From SCBR16-9 sp964537975 (lineage in GTDB: Bacteria; Hydrogenedentota; Hydrogenedentia; Hydrogenedentales; SCBR16-9), in the NCBI GenBank assembly GCA_964537975.1, contig CAZIDP010000001.1, positions 124,001 to 188,000 on the forward strand: a DNA stretch of 64,000 nt, in the 5' to 3' direction. This document shows, one piece after another, positions 16,071-25,626 of this stretch; position 1 is the first letter of the stretch; every line of letters starts with the position of its first letter. The notes beneath the pieces were generated by a model. It was not told where the DNA came from, ran no database searches, and worked only from the letters and a program-made list of their open reading frames with translations. A program made the translations under genes and the position numbers.

Positions 16071-19000
16071 ATGACAGAGCACACCATACCAGAACTGGCC
16101 GGTATTCAAGCATTCGATGAGAGCAGGGAAAGCTCCACACTGGCTAAATGCATTCTCGGTTTCATACCCGCGCATTCACATGCTGATTTTATTGAACTTC
16201 TTAATCAGTGTTTATCCAATGTACCGGATATTCGTCGCGCACTGATTGGGCTAAACCGTTTCCTGGAAGTCAATACATCGGCTGAACTCATAGCAAAAAA
16301 GTTCGTAGTAGAATCTGACACATTGAAAATGTTGCTAACCTTGTTCAGCCAGAGTGTATTTATGACAGACATTTTGTGCAAGTCGCCAGACTTGCTTGAC
16401 TGGATAGCCGGTAAACAACACCGTCTTAAAGCACTATCTGTAGATACCTATCTGGACGATTTAAACAAAAGTGTCCAACCTGACACCAGCATTGAGACCG
16501 CGTGCCGAGTCATGCGGCTGTATCGCCGAAAAGCTATGTTACGTATTGGTGTACGTGTGCTTGTTGACCATGCCCCGCTAGATTCTGTAACTGAAGATCT
16601 GTCGAACCTCGCTGATGCCATGCTGGTAACCGCTTTACACTGTGTACATCATTCTTTGATCAAACGTTATGGCACACCGATGTTTGTTGACCCTGCAAAT
16701 AAAATGCAGGAAAGCACCTTCGTTATAATTGCACTGGGGAAATTGGGTGGTTATGAACTCAATTTTTCTTCTGACATAGATTTACTGTTTATATATTCAG
16801 AAGAGGGAGAGACACAGGGTACAAACGAAAGCATTGACAATGCCACTTGGTTTCGCAAACTCGGAGAATTACTCATTAAAGTTATCTCGGAAAATACAGC
16901 GGACGGGCATATATTCAGGGTAGATATGCGGTTGCGGCCACATGGCCGCGTAGGACCGTTGGCAGTTAGCCTGCACAGTGCTGTCGAATATTACGCTGAT
17001 TATGGGCGGGCATGGGAACGTCAGGCCCTGATTAAGGCACGGCCTTGTGCTGGCGACCTGGAGCTTGGTCAAAAATTTATGACCCGTATGCGGCCATTTG
17101 TTTTTCCACGTTTTTTTGATGATACGACATTACAAGATATCCGCGAAACCAAGCAACAGACCGAATCCATGATCTCCCGTAGAGGTAGTACTGAATTGGA
17201 AGTTAAGCTGGGCCGTGGCGGTATCCGTGATATCGAGTTTACGGTTCAAATGCTGCAACTTCTGAACGGGGGGCACCAGGCATCACTTCGCACCACCAAT
17301 ACATTGCAGGCTATAGATGCTCTCGGAAGAGCTGCCTATTTAAGCCCGCTTGAAGCGACAACCCTGGCAGACCACTATGTTTTCCTGCGGCAGGTTGAAC
17401 ACCAACTACAATTGGAAGAAGGCCGTCAATGTCACGCACTCCCAAAGAACAAGAGCGCGCTGAATGCTTTTGCACGTGCGTTTGGATATCAGAACGGCCA
17501 GGCATTCATGAATGTCTATCAATCCCGAGCAGAGGAATCCAGGAAAATACTCGAGAAGTTTCTTATTGATAAAGGCGCTGGTAATCTGTGGGTAACTGAA
17601 TTGTTGCACCGGCACAGCGATGGTCACACAGGCTTTGAAAAACTAACGCAGTTGGGATTCAAAGACCCTAAAAAAGCGCGGTTGGAACTGCAACTGCTTG
17701 CCAATGGTCCGGACAATGCTTCTTATCCGATACAAGTACGACAACGTTTCGCAGAAATTGCACCAACATTGCTGGAAGCGCTTTCTACATATGGCAACCC
17801 CGACAGCCTTCTGTTGCAGTTATCAGAAATGCTCACCTCCATGAAAGCGCCTGGAACTCTCTATGATTTGTTGAAATACAATCAAACTTTGTGCAGATAT
17901 CTGGTAATGCTTGTATCGAACAGTCGTTACTTGTGCCGAATTCTCACACGTGATCCTGGCCTGCTCGATATCGTGGGCACTTCAGATGCACTGGAACATC
18001 AAGTGAGCCGAGAACAGTTAGAACAGGACCTGCATTCACTGCGTAACGCATATGATCCACACGCTGCTTTGTACCGGCTTCGTGACGCAGAAACACTCCG
18101 CGTAGCGACACAAGATCTGGTTCTGGGAATGCCTGTTGCCAAAGTAGGCGATGCATTATCTTTACTGGCTGATGTTATTCTCGAAAGCGCACTCAATCAG
18201 GCATATGAATCGGTGGCTAAACGTTATGGTGACACCGATATTCCGCTTGCCATTCTGGGCCTTGGAAAACTGGGGGGCACAGAAATGGGATATGGAAGTG
18301 ATATGGACCTGATCTTTGTCTATGAAGGTGGACAGGAACTGGAAAATGGCATGGCGCCCGTTGAGTATTTCAGCGCGGTAGCCTCGCATACAATCCGCAT
18401 TCTGAAAGAACCAACCCGGTACGGGAAACTATATGATGTGGACCTTCGCCTGCGTCCAGATGGGGGCAAGGGCATGTTGGCTATTTCTCATGAACGCCTG
18501 GAAAATTACTTTCTCGAAGAGGCTCGGCCCTGGGAACGCCTGGCCTTGATGAAAGTGCGGGGCATCGCAGGTGAGTCAGGATTTCGCGGTAAGGTAGAAG
18601 CTTCAGCCAAAAATATTGCTTTCAAACGCTTGCCTTCGCCTGAAGAACTGGACGATATCGAGGCTATCCGAAAAAAACTTGTCTACAAGGCAACAACACA
18701 AGATTTAAAAAGGGCTGAAGGTGGTATTGGTTCAATCGAATTTACTGTACGCTACTACCAATTACAGCATTCACAGTGTCACCCGGAATTGCTGCGCGGT
18801 GATGTGTTTGGGGCCTTGGATTATATGCTGGAGTTACACTTGATTGATAAACATGAGGGAGAAACCCTTCGACAGGCCTATGAAGTACTTCGGCGAATTA
18901 TGAACCGGTTACGAATGATGGAAGGTAACGATGTAACAGAAATTCCTGACTCGAAAACTGCGCAAAAAGCCTTGGCAGAACGCCTGGAAATTCAAGGTGA

Positions 19001-19088
19001 TATAATAAAAGTCGTACAGGAACACCAGATAAAAGTTCATGAAATATATGATCACTTGGTCAAAGAGATGTACACCCGCACTTCGTAA
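16071..19088 (+). CDS. glnE: Bifunctional glutamine synthetase adenylyltransferase/adenylyl-removing enzyme
   Basis: A 1005-residue enzyme that adds AMP to, and removes it from, a Tyr of glutamine synthetase, tuning nitrogen assimilation to glutamine and PII state. It shows the two expected nucleotidyltransferase halves. The N-terminal deadenylase has GKLGGYELNFSSDIDLLF (about 222-240), and the C-terminal adenylylase has GLGKLGGTEMGYGSDMDLIF (about 725-745). Both keep the paired Asp residues, so both activities are predicted. Each half is followed by the conserved KLGRGGIRDIEF or RAEGGIGSIEF helix. Length matches the family. It probably shares a transcript with the glycerate kinase and ends at a strong terminator (19128-19176). 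Confidence 0.96.
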   Translation: MTEHTIPELAGIQAFDESRESSTLAKCILGFIPAHSHADFIELLNQCLSNVPDIRRALIGLNRFLEVNTSAELIAKKFVVESDTLKMLLTLFSQSVFMTDILCKSPDLLDWIAGKQHRLKALSVDTYLDDLNKSVQPDTSIETACRVMRLYRRKAMLRIGVRVLVDHAPLDSVTEDLSNLADAMLVTALHCVHHSLIKRYGTPMFVDPANKMQESTFVIIALGKLGGYELNFSSDIDLLFIYSEEGETQGTNESIDNATWFRKLGELLIKVISENTADGHIFRVDMRLRPHGRVGPLAVSLHSAVEYYADYGRAWERQALIKARPCAGDLELGQKFMTRMRPFVFPRFFDDTTLQDIRETKQQTESMISRRGSTELEVKLGRGGIRDIEFTVQMLQLLNGGHQASLRTTNTLQAIDALGRAAYLSPLEATTLADHYVFLRQVEHQLQLEEGRQCHALPKNKSALNAFARAFGYQNGQAFMNVYQSRAEESRKILEKFLIDKGAGNLWVTELLHRHSDGHTGFEKLTQLGFKDPKKARLELQLLANGPDNASYPIQVRQRFAEIAPTLLEALSTYGNPDSLLLQLSEMLTSMKAPGTLYDLLKYNQTLCRYLVMLVSNSRYLCRILTRDPGLLDIVGTSDALEHQVSREQLEQDLHSLRNAYDPHAALYRLRDAETLRVATQDLVLGMPVAKVGDALSLLADVILESALNQAYESVAKRYGDTDIPLAILGLGKLGGTEMGYGSDMDLIFVYEGGQELENGMAPVEYFSAVASHTIRILKEPTRYGKLYDVDLRLRPDGGKGMLAISHERLENYFLEEARPWERLALMKVRGIAGESGFRGKVEASAKNIAFKRLPSPEELDDIEAIRKKLVYKATTQDLKRAEGGIGSIEFTVRYYQLQHSQCHPELLRGDVFGALDYMLELHLIDKHEGETLRQAYEVLRRIMNRLRMMEGNDVTEIPDSKTAQKALAERLEIQGDIIKVVQEHQIKVHEIYDHLVKEMYTRTS

Positions 19089-19127
19089 TATTCCGGGGAT
19101 TTTGTCGTAAGGTCAGGGCAAATAAGA

Positions 19128-19176
19128 GGCCTGTACATCAATACTTGATTCGATGTACAGGCCAAAATCTTTTTTT
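19128..19176 (+). terminator. Strong terminator hairpin after glnE
   Basis: A perfect 12-bp stem, GGCCTGTACATC (19128-19139) with GATGTACAGGCC (19152-19163), a 12-nt loop, and a seven-T run at 19170-19176. It lies between the convergent glnE and clpP-like genes and could hinder transcription from both sides, though the T-run favours the plus strand. Confidence 0.88.
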
Positions 19177-19254
19177 ATCTGTGTCTTATATTTCACATAC
19201 CATACAGACTACAAACCGTGAGTATTATTTGATATCATCCAATGATGTGATAAT

Positions 19255-19818
19255 TTAGTCTACGACACCATAGCATAATACTACTTCAGCATTCATCCAG
19301 AAATTTCTGTCACTGTCACGCGCGACTCTCTCAATCTTCTGACCAGTTTCATCAGCGATAAGTTTATTGACACGCTCTCGAATCTTCAGAATCTCTTGTG
19401 CTTCAATGCGTATGTCCGCGGCTTGGCCACCTGCGCCACCACTCGGCTGATGCAACAAATAGCGTGTGTTTGGAAGACTGAAACGCTGTCCTTTCACACT
19501 GCCAAAGAATATGGGAACAGCGATACTGGCTACCCACCCAGCCCCTATAGTAATGACCGGGGCATGTATAAATCGCATAACATCAAGGATGGCAAATCCG
19601 GAATCAACATGACCACCAGGAGACGTAATTATCATTTTGATAGGTTCATGGTTTTCTGCATCCATGATCAGAAGCTGCATCATTATTTTCTCTGCAAGCT
19701 CTTGTTCTACTTGTCCGGACAGCAATATGGTTCTGGACTTCAGCAACTTGGCAAACGCGCCTTCTTGCTTCAATTCTGATATTTCGTCTTTCTTCGTTTC
19801 TTCATCTGAACAAGGCAT
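19255..19818 (-). CDS. clpP: ClpP-family serine protease subunit
   Basis: A 187-residue ClpP-fold protein, normally a tetradecameric protease fed by an AAA+ unfoldase. The catalytic Ser98 is in GAGWVASIAVPIF, His123 in RYLLHQPSGG, and the Asp near 168-170 in VARDSDRNFWM. The oxyanion-loop segment ITSPGGHVDSGFAILD is intact. Differences from standard ClpP are VASIA rather than the usual AASMG around the nucleophile, and an abrupt end at YGVVD. No clpX, clpA or second clpP lies nearby, so its partner is unknown. GAGGA precedes the ATG by about 7 nt. Confidence 0.85.
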   Translation of the reverse strand: MPCSDEETKKDEISELKQEGAFAKLLKSRTILLSGQVEQELAEKIMMQLLIMDAENHEPIKMIITSPGGHVDSGFAILDVMRFIHAPVITIGAGWVASIAVPIFFGSVKGQRFSLPNTRYLLHQPSGGAGGQAADIRIEAQEILKIRERVNKLIADETGQKIERVARDSDRNFWMNAEVVLCYGVVD

Positions 19819-20012
19819 TGTATATCCTCGGTAGTGTTTTTAATTGAGTGAGTTTTTAAAGGTCCTGAAACTAGCCTATATTGTGACATTTTGAGCCAAA
19901 TCGCTGCAAGCATAAGCAAGAAAAAATATTAATTCAAAAGTAATGAAAATGATTTTCTGATTTGTTGGTCCTGGTGCAGGACATGCTGGTTTCTGGAGTT
20001 AATAACATTCTC

Positions 20013-20042
20013 TTGACAACAGTCAATGTCGAAGATTATGTA
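20013..20042 (+). promoter_or_regulatory. Candidate sigma-70 promoter upstream of the Ser/Thr kinase gene
   Basis: A consensus -35 TTGACA (20013-20018) is followed after 17 nt by TTATGT (20036-20041), a mediocre -10. Transcription would begin near 20049, compatible with either kinase start. The rest of the 19819-20231 interval is AT-rich and holds nothing else recognised. Confidence 0.4.
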
Positions 20043-20231
20043 AACCTAACAAAACAGAAACCTGACACAATTAATTGCTGGTTGTCGATAGCTACCATAT
20101 GTTAAAATACTGCACTCCTTGGTAAAATCGTGTTTGTATTCAAGGCAAACCCCCGATTTAAAGCTGAAAGGTGCATTCCACTGGTGAAGTCATTCAATAC
20201 TGTCCAGCATTCCCCCATTCAGACCTCTGAT

Positions 20232-22145
20232 ATGCCTACGGTGATTATAAACAATAACCAGGGCGAAGCTCCGAACAATCAGGTAGTGGGGACACTACTC
20301 GATGACCAATATACCATCGTAGAAGTTCGTGGTGGGCAGGGAGTCAGCGGAATGGGGGTTATATATATTGTAAAAGACTTGGAAGGTCGCACCTATGCAG
20401 TAAAAACTTTTCAACACCGCTTTGCTCAAGACCTTAGCTTTATACAGCGTTTCATAAGAGAAGCACGAACCTGGATGTTGCTGGGCTTCCACCCCAATAT
20501 TGCGCACGCCTATTCACTCGACATCATAGAATCCACCCCCTACCTCTTCATGGAATTTGTGCCTTCTGACCCACACGGTCGCCACAGTCTGGCGGATTAC
20601 CTGAAGACCGGGCCACTCGAATTAGACCTGATTCTCCATCTGGCTGTGCAATTCTGTCGCGGTATGGCGCATGCAACTCAATCGGCACCGGGCCTGGTAC
20701 ACCGCGATATCAAACCAGAAAATTTATTGATAACACCAGAGCGTATATTAAAAATAACCGACTTCGGATTGGTGCGTTGTGCCAGTAATTCCATGACGTC
20801 ATTCGACAAGTTGATTAGTGATGACAACAATTATTCAGACAGCGAGTTAACACAGACCGGTTCTTTTTTTGGAACCCCTACCTATATGGCACCGGAGCAA
20901 TTCAGAGATGTAAATGAAGTCACTGTAGCTGCTGACATATATGCATTCGGTTGTTGTTTGTATCACGCTGTGACCGGTACTCCACCATTTAAAGCATCAG
21001 GTAAATCGCCCATTGAACGTACGATTAATCTTATGCGCATGCATTTGGACACACAGCCAAAACCAATCAGGACATTGTATCCACAATGTCCACCAGAGCT
21101 TGAAAACATTATTATGGGTTGTTTAGACAAGAACCCCAATGAAAGATATAGTGATTTTCTCGGATTACAAGACCGCCTGGAATGGGTTTCTAAAAAAAAG
21201 CTGGACCATATTTCAGGGCACTGCCCTACAATAACTCCTGAAAAACATGAGGTAGAATTACAGTCTCAATCTCTGGTGTTGCTAAGTGGCTATGAAAAAG
21301 CCATTAAGTTACGCAACCTTCGAGAGCACCAGAATTCAAATCCATATGATTTCCATTTGGCACTGGCTTCCTATTTTCATTGTACAAATGACACTTTGGA
21401 AGAACAACGCCAATTAAAAAAGGCCTATCGTGCACGAGGTGCCCAACCTGGATATGAGGCAATACGACGCTTGGGGATTTTTTATCTGAAATCTAACGCA
21501 CTGGACGAAGCCGAGTCCGTCATGGGATCATTTCTGAAAGATCAACCGAATGGGTTGGATATGATACTTGAACCCTATATCCACCTATTGCTGCGCAAGC
21601 AACGCTTTGATGAAGTCGTATCGCACCTGTCCAGCTATGATGACGCGCCCAGAGCACAACTGTTGCGAGTTGATTTACTACGCCACCAAGGAAACCAGCA
21701 AGCATTGGCGAACTTGCTACAGAAAATAGTACAATCCCTCGTGAACAAAATCGCTGTGAATATTACTCAGCTGAACATGGGTGATACTGTTGGATGGGAA
21801 CATCAAGGTGATGACCTGTTGCTGCGAGAATTCCTTGCAGAACAGCAACTTGATATCAATCTGGAAATTCTTGACTCCATTCAATTAACGTATTGGCCAG
21901 AATTGCATGGTTGCCAGGATTTTTCTGCAATAATGGCCTGGTTATCACAATTGCTTGGGGAGATGACGCAATTGGATGACATACTGGATTCGGAGAAGAA
22001 AAGACAATGCAGCTATTGGGCTGGCCGTCTGGACTATCCAAATCGCCTGATACTTCATATTGAACGAGATGAGTACTGGTTTTGGTTGCGCGAGCTACGT
22101 GAACAACCACAACCAACTGAAAGTACACTTGTTCCCGGCTCATGA
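20232..22145 (+). CDS. Hanks-type Ser/Thr protein kinase with C-terminal helical repeats
   Basis: An apparently active eukaryotic-like kinase. In order: a glycine-rich loop (RGGQGVSGMGVIYIV), the ATP Lys in YAVKTF, the catalytic loop HRDIKPENLL, the metal-binding ITDFGLVR and the activation-segment end GTPTYMAPEQF. After the kinase domain (to about residue 330) comes a TPR-like helical region with paired helices (ALASYFHCTNDTLEEQRQLK, YLKSNALDEAESVM), probably binding a partner. There is no membrane helix, so it should be cytosolic. The frame opens with GTG at 20130, but the first 34 residues do not look conserved; the ATG at 20232 is preferred though neither has a clear Shine-Dalgarno. Confidence 0.88.
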   Translation: MPTVIINNNQGEAPNNQVVGTLLDDQYTIVEVRGGQGVSGMGVIYIVKDLEGRTYAVKTFQHRFAQDLSFIQRFIREARTWMLLGFHPNIAHAYSLDIIESTPYLFMEFVPSDPHGRHSLADYLKTGPLELDLILHLAVQFCRGMAHATQSAPGLVHRDIKPENLLITPERILKITDFGLVRCASNSMTSFDKLISDDNNYSDSELTQTGSFFGTPTYMAPEQFRDVNEVTVAADIYAFGCCLYHAVTGTPPFKASGKSPIERTINLMRMHLDTQPKPIRTLYPQCPPELENIIMGCLDKNPNERYSDFLGLQDRLEWVSKKKLDHISGHCPTITPEKHEVELQSQSLVLLSGYEKAIKLRNLREHQNSNPYDFHLALASYFHCTNDTLEEQRQLKKAYRARGAQPGYEAIRRLGIFYLKSNALDEAESVMGSFLKDQPNGLDMILEPYIHLLLRKQRFDEVVSHLSSYDDAPRAQLLRVDLLRHQGNQQALANLLQKIVQSLVNKIAVNITQLNMGDTVGWEHQGDDLLLREFLAEQQLDINLEILDSIQLTYWPELHGCQDFSAIMAWLSQLLGEMTQLDDILDSEKKRQCSYWAGRLDYPNRLILHIERDEYWFWLRELREQPQPTESTLVPGS

Positions 22146-22290
22146 TGTATTGACCAAGTTTTGTACTATATACATTTTTAGAGCAAAACATTACTTAATG
22201 TGATATGTTTTTTTCATCGCAGTGAATTTGAGTCCCGGGGGGATAGCACACTGCGTATAGCTGAGCCTGATGCAACAAAGAGGAAATTTC

Positions 22291-23943
22291 ATGAACGATC
22301 TTAAATCATTGGGGAATCATGATCCCCGTATTCGAGTATACATGGCCCCAACGGCTGTTGTATGGACTACTGAAGGTGATGCGTCTCCCTCAGGTGCAGA
22401 ACACCTGCTTACACCTGGTGGCGGGTCCTGTCATATGCGTTATGAAGACAAGGCACCGGGTTTGCTGCTTGATTTTGGTCGGGAAATTCATGGTGGTATC
22501 ATGATCACCAATGGACTGACCCCCTCTCATGAACCCGTCCCGATACGGGTACGCTTCGGTGAATCGGTAGTTGAAGCCATGGAGGAACCAAATCAAGACC
22601 ATGCAATTCATAATCAGGAAATCTTGGTACCTTGGTATGGTTCAGCTGAATTTGGGAACACCGGATTCCGTTATGTACGCATTGATATGGTGAAACCTGG
22701 CACCCATATTGAAATCAAAGCGCTTAATGCGGTGTTTCTTTTCCGTGATTTACCATATGTTGGTAGTTTCCGATGCAATGATGAACGCTTGAACAAGATT
22801 TGGGAGGTCGGTGCCTATACCGTGCATCTGTGCATGCAAGATATGCTTTGGGACGGTATAAAACGGGACCGCCTGGTCTGGATTGGTGATGCGCATCCAG
22901 AAACCATGATTATCAACAGTGTATTCGGCGACAATGATTGCTTGCCTATCAGCCTGGATTACGTACGGGACCAAACACCGTTGCCAGGATGGATGAATGG
23001 AATCAGCTCTTACTCACTCTGGTGGATTCTGATTCATAAATGCTGGTACTTGTATCAGGGAAATCTGGAATATCTGAAAAAACAACGTACTTATCTCAAA
23101 GGTTTGATTGACCTGTTGCTCACCCAGATAGGTGATGAGAATCAGGAGACCTTGGGTGGTGGCCGTTTCTTGGATTGGCCCAGTAGTGAAGACCCAAGTG
23201 CAATCCATGCCGGGCTTCAAGCTCTCATGATTATGGCATTGAAGGACGGAGCCGCTTTGTGCGAAGTGCTGGAAGAAACTGAATATCAACAAAAAGCGCT
23301 TGAAGCAGTTGAGCGCATGTTGACCTATACACCACCACCAACCAAATCGAAACAAGCCAATGCGCTGTTAGCCTTGTCCGGATTGCGTACATTTGAAGAT
23401 ATTAACAATGAAGTTCTGTCGGTTGACCCATTGGATGGTATTTCCACATTCTATGGCTATTATGTCCTTCAAGCACGTGCAGAAGCCGGTGATTACGATG
23501 GCGCGATGGAAGTCATTCGTGTCTTCTGGCACAAGATGCTGGATTTGGGTGCAACCACATTCTGGGAAGACTTCAATCTGGATTGGGCAAAAGGTGATGT
23601 CGTCGGTATCGACAAATTGGTTCCTGAGGGTGCGACAAGTATCCACCGTGACTTTGGCAATTATTGCTACGTCGGACTGCGCCACAGCTTGTGTCATGGT
23701 TGGGCTGGTGGTCCCACAGCCTGGATGACCGAACATGTACTTGGCGTGCGTCCGCTTGAACCTGGATGCAAAACGCTGCTGATCAATCCGCACCTCGGCA
23801 AACTGGAATTCGCGGAAGGATCATTCCCCACACCCCTGGGTCCAGTGAAAATTTCTCATAAAAAGACTGCCTCAGGTGAAATCGAATCCAGCTGGGAAGC
23901 TCCAGAGGGTATCCGTATAGTTACTTCATTAAATGATGTATGA
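22291..23943 (+). CDS. GH78-like alpha-L-rhamnosidase family protein, cytoplasmic
   Basis: About 550 residues with an N-terminal beta domain (LLLDFGREIHGGIMI) and an (alpha/alpha)6 barrel. The barrel signature is DGIKRDRLVWIGDA, one residue shorter than the usual D-C-P-x-R-D-E-R-x-G-W-x-G-D and lacking its Glu, the general acid in characterised enzymes. The later motifs TTFWEDF and HGWAGGPTAWMTEHVLGV are kept. This matches a divergent subgroup often annotated as sugar hydrolase, so activity on rhamnosides is not assured. No signal peptide is present; it would act on imported oligosaccharides. AGAGGAAA precedes the ATG at 22291, which is therefore chosen over 22270. A MATE transporter gene follows a terminator. 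Confidence 0.82.
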   Translation: MNDLKSLGNHDPRIRVYMAPTAVVWTTEGDASPSGAEHLLTPGGGSCHMRYEDKAPGLLLDFGREIHGGIMITNGLTPSHEPVPIRVRFGESVVEAMEEPNQDHAIHNQEILVPWYGSAEFGNTGFRYVRIDMVKPGTHIEIKALNAVFLFRDLPYVGSFRCNDERLNKIWEVGAYTVHLCMQDMLWDGIKRDRLVWIGDAHPETMIINSVFGDNDCLPISLDYVRDQTPLPGWMNGISSYSLWWILIHKCWYLYQGNLEYLKKQRTYLKGLIDLLLTQIGDENQETLGGGRFLDWPSSEDPSAIHAGLQALMIMALKDGAALCEVLEETEYQQKALEAVERMLTYTPPPTKSKQANALLALSGLRTFEDINNEVLSVDPLDGISTFYGYYVLQARAEAGDYDGAMEVIRVFWHKMLDLGATTFWEDFNLDWAKGDVVGIDKLVPEGATSIHRDFGNYCYVGLRHSLCHGWAGGPTAWMTEHVLGVRPLEPGCKTLLINPHLGKLEFAEGSFPTPLGPVKISHKKTASGEIESSWEAPEGIRIVTSLNDV

Positions 23944-24029
23944 TAGTTACAGTGATCCGACATCATTGTATCCAGTGATGTTTCATAATATGCTATTAAG
24001 TTTAATGTGTACCAGAACATTTTAATTTT

Positions 24030-24080
24030 ATCGGGATTGGCGCTACAGCTTTGCTATAATTACGCCAGTCCCGATTTTTT
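24030..24080 (+). terminator. Rho-independent terminator after the GH78-like gene
   Basis: ATCGGGATTGGCG (24030-24042) pairs with CGCCAGTCCCGAT (24063-24075) with one G-U or T-G position, a 20-nt AT-rich loop, and a six-T run at 24075-24080. It separates the glycosidase from the MATE gene. The loop contains TATAAT, which might serve as a -10 element for the next gene. Confidence 0.88.
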
Positions 24081-24146
24081 ATTCCCACCATGGTGTACAC
24101 CCATTGTGTATTGCTTTGCGGAATTAACCATGCAAAAATCCATTTC

Positions 24147-25541
24147 ATGAAAAAATTCGATGCAGAAATTGTGTCAGGAAGTGTTCTGCGCTCTGTCTGG
24201 AAACTATCCTGGCCGGTTATATTGTTGAACCTGACCAATGGTGTTCACAGTTTTGTGGACCACATTCTCATTGGCCGCTATGTTGTTTCAGAAAACAACG
24301 CTGCCAATGCGGCCGTTGGTGTAGCGTGGCAGGTGTTCCTTGTTGTAGTTGTATTTGTCGCCTCAATCTTTCACGGTATGAATGTACTGGTAGCGCGGTA
24401 CTCCGGACGCCGTGAACAAGACAAGATAAGTGAAGTAACCTATCATTCATTTCTTGCAGCAATATATATTTTGCTGGGTGTTGCTGCGCCTGTTGGCTAT
24501 TTCCTCTCCCCCTGGTTATTACAGTTTGTTTCTGCTGATGAAGAGGTAATGGGACATGCATTGTCCTATTTGCGCATCCTGTTTACTTGCGGAACGCCTT
24601 TATTTCTTGTCTTTATGTTCACTGGAGCATTTCATGCCTCTGGTGAACCTAAAATACCCTTGGTGTTGGGGATTCTAAGTACAGTCCTGAATATCATCAT
24701 AAGTTTTTTGCTTATTACTGGATTTGGACCTTTTCCCGCATTAGGTGTTATCGGTGCCGCTTTGGGCACTGTCATTGCACCTATGTTCAGTGTAACGATT
24801 GCCCTGATGTTGATTATGCGAGGTAAAGTATTAATCAAGCCGCCGAAAAAATATACCCTGATCCCCAACTGGGACATCTTGCGAATCACACTGCGAATAG
24901 GCATACCCTCAGGTATTCAGGGCGTGCTTTTAAATATCGGTGGGGTGTTTCTACTGGTCTTTGTCGCATCACTCGGCGCGGCAGCGCAAGCAGCTTATAC
25001 CATTTGTTATGCGCAATTATTTGCCGTTATTACATGGGCGTCATTCGGTTTACGTGCTGCGTCGGCCACCGTCATGGGACAAAATATCGGTGCTGGAAAC
25101 CCCGAAAGAGGGAAAAAAGCGGTTGGCGTAGCTGCGTATCTGGGTATAGGATGGGCCCTCTTTATAGGCAGCTTGTTTTTGCTTTTCCCCGAGTTCTTGT
25201 TGGGGCTGTTTGATGCAGTACACGAACCTGTATTCAGTTACGGAAAATCTTTGCTTAACTACCTGAGCCTGTCTGGTATTGCGGTCGCGGTAACGCTGGC
25301 ACTCACCGGAGGCTTGCAAGGAGCTGGCGCAACCAAAATTCCCATGTATATCGCCTTTCTTACCCAGATAGTAGTATTACTGGGTTTCTGCGGTTTCTTT
25401 TTCATAATGGATGCACTCACCACAGATATTGTCTGGATGGGAATTCTTGTCAGCCACACATCTCGCTTATTCCTGACCTATCTGGTCTTCCGCACCGAAA
25501 GCTGGGTACACACCCAGGTCGATTTCAGCTCAATGGATTGA
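24147..25541 (+). CDS. MATE-family multidrug/solute efflux transporter
   Basis: An integral membrane antiporter of 464 residues with about 12 helices and two MATE repeats. The N-terminal repeat opens SVWKLSWPVILLNLTNGVHS and DHILIGRYV. The second opens LRITLRIGIPSGIQGVLLNI and contains FGLRAASATVMGQNIGAGNP, the conserved MATE loop. Such proteins export cationic compounds in exchange for H+ or Na+. The frame begins at 24090, but the first 19 residues overlap the leader and lack MATE character, so the Met at 24147 (MKKFDAEI) is preferred without a clear Shine-Dalgarno. It is convergent with the URO-D operon. Confidence 0.92.
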   Translation: MKKFDAEIVSGSVLRSVWKLSWPVILLNLTNGVHSFVDHILIGRYVVSENNAANAAVGVAWQVFLVVVVFVASIFHGMNVLVARYSGRREQDKISEVTYHSFLAAIYILLGVAAPVGYFLSPWLLQFVSADEEVMGHALSYLRILFTCGTPLFLVFMFTGAFHASGEPKIPLVLGILSTVLNIIISFLLITGFGPFPALGVIGAALGTVIAPMFSVTIALMLIMRGKVLIKPPKKYTLIPNWDILRITLRIGIPSGIQGVLLNIGGVFLLVFVASLGAAAQAAYTICYAQLFAVITWASFGLRAASATVMGQNIGAGNPERGKKAVGVAAYLGIGWALFIGSLFLLFPEFLLGLFDAVHEPVFSYGKSLLNYLSLSGIAVAVTLALTGGLQGAGATKIPMYIAFLTQIVVLLGFCGFFFIMDALTTDIVWMGILVSHTSRLFLTYLVFRTESWVHTQVDFSSMD

Positions 25542-25626
25542 CCTGGACTCCGGTGGTGTACCCAAACAAAAATCATTACATACTTACAGAATTACATCAA
25601 CAGCACACTATGAATTGACACTGGAT

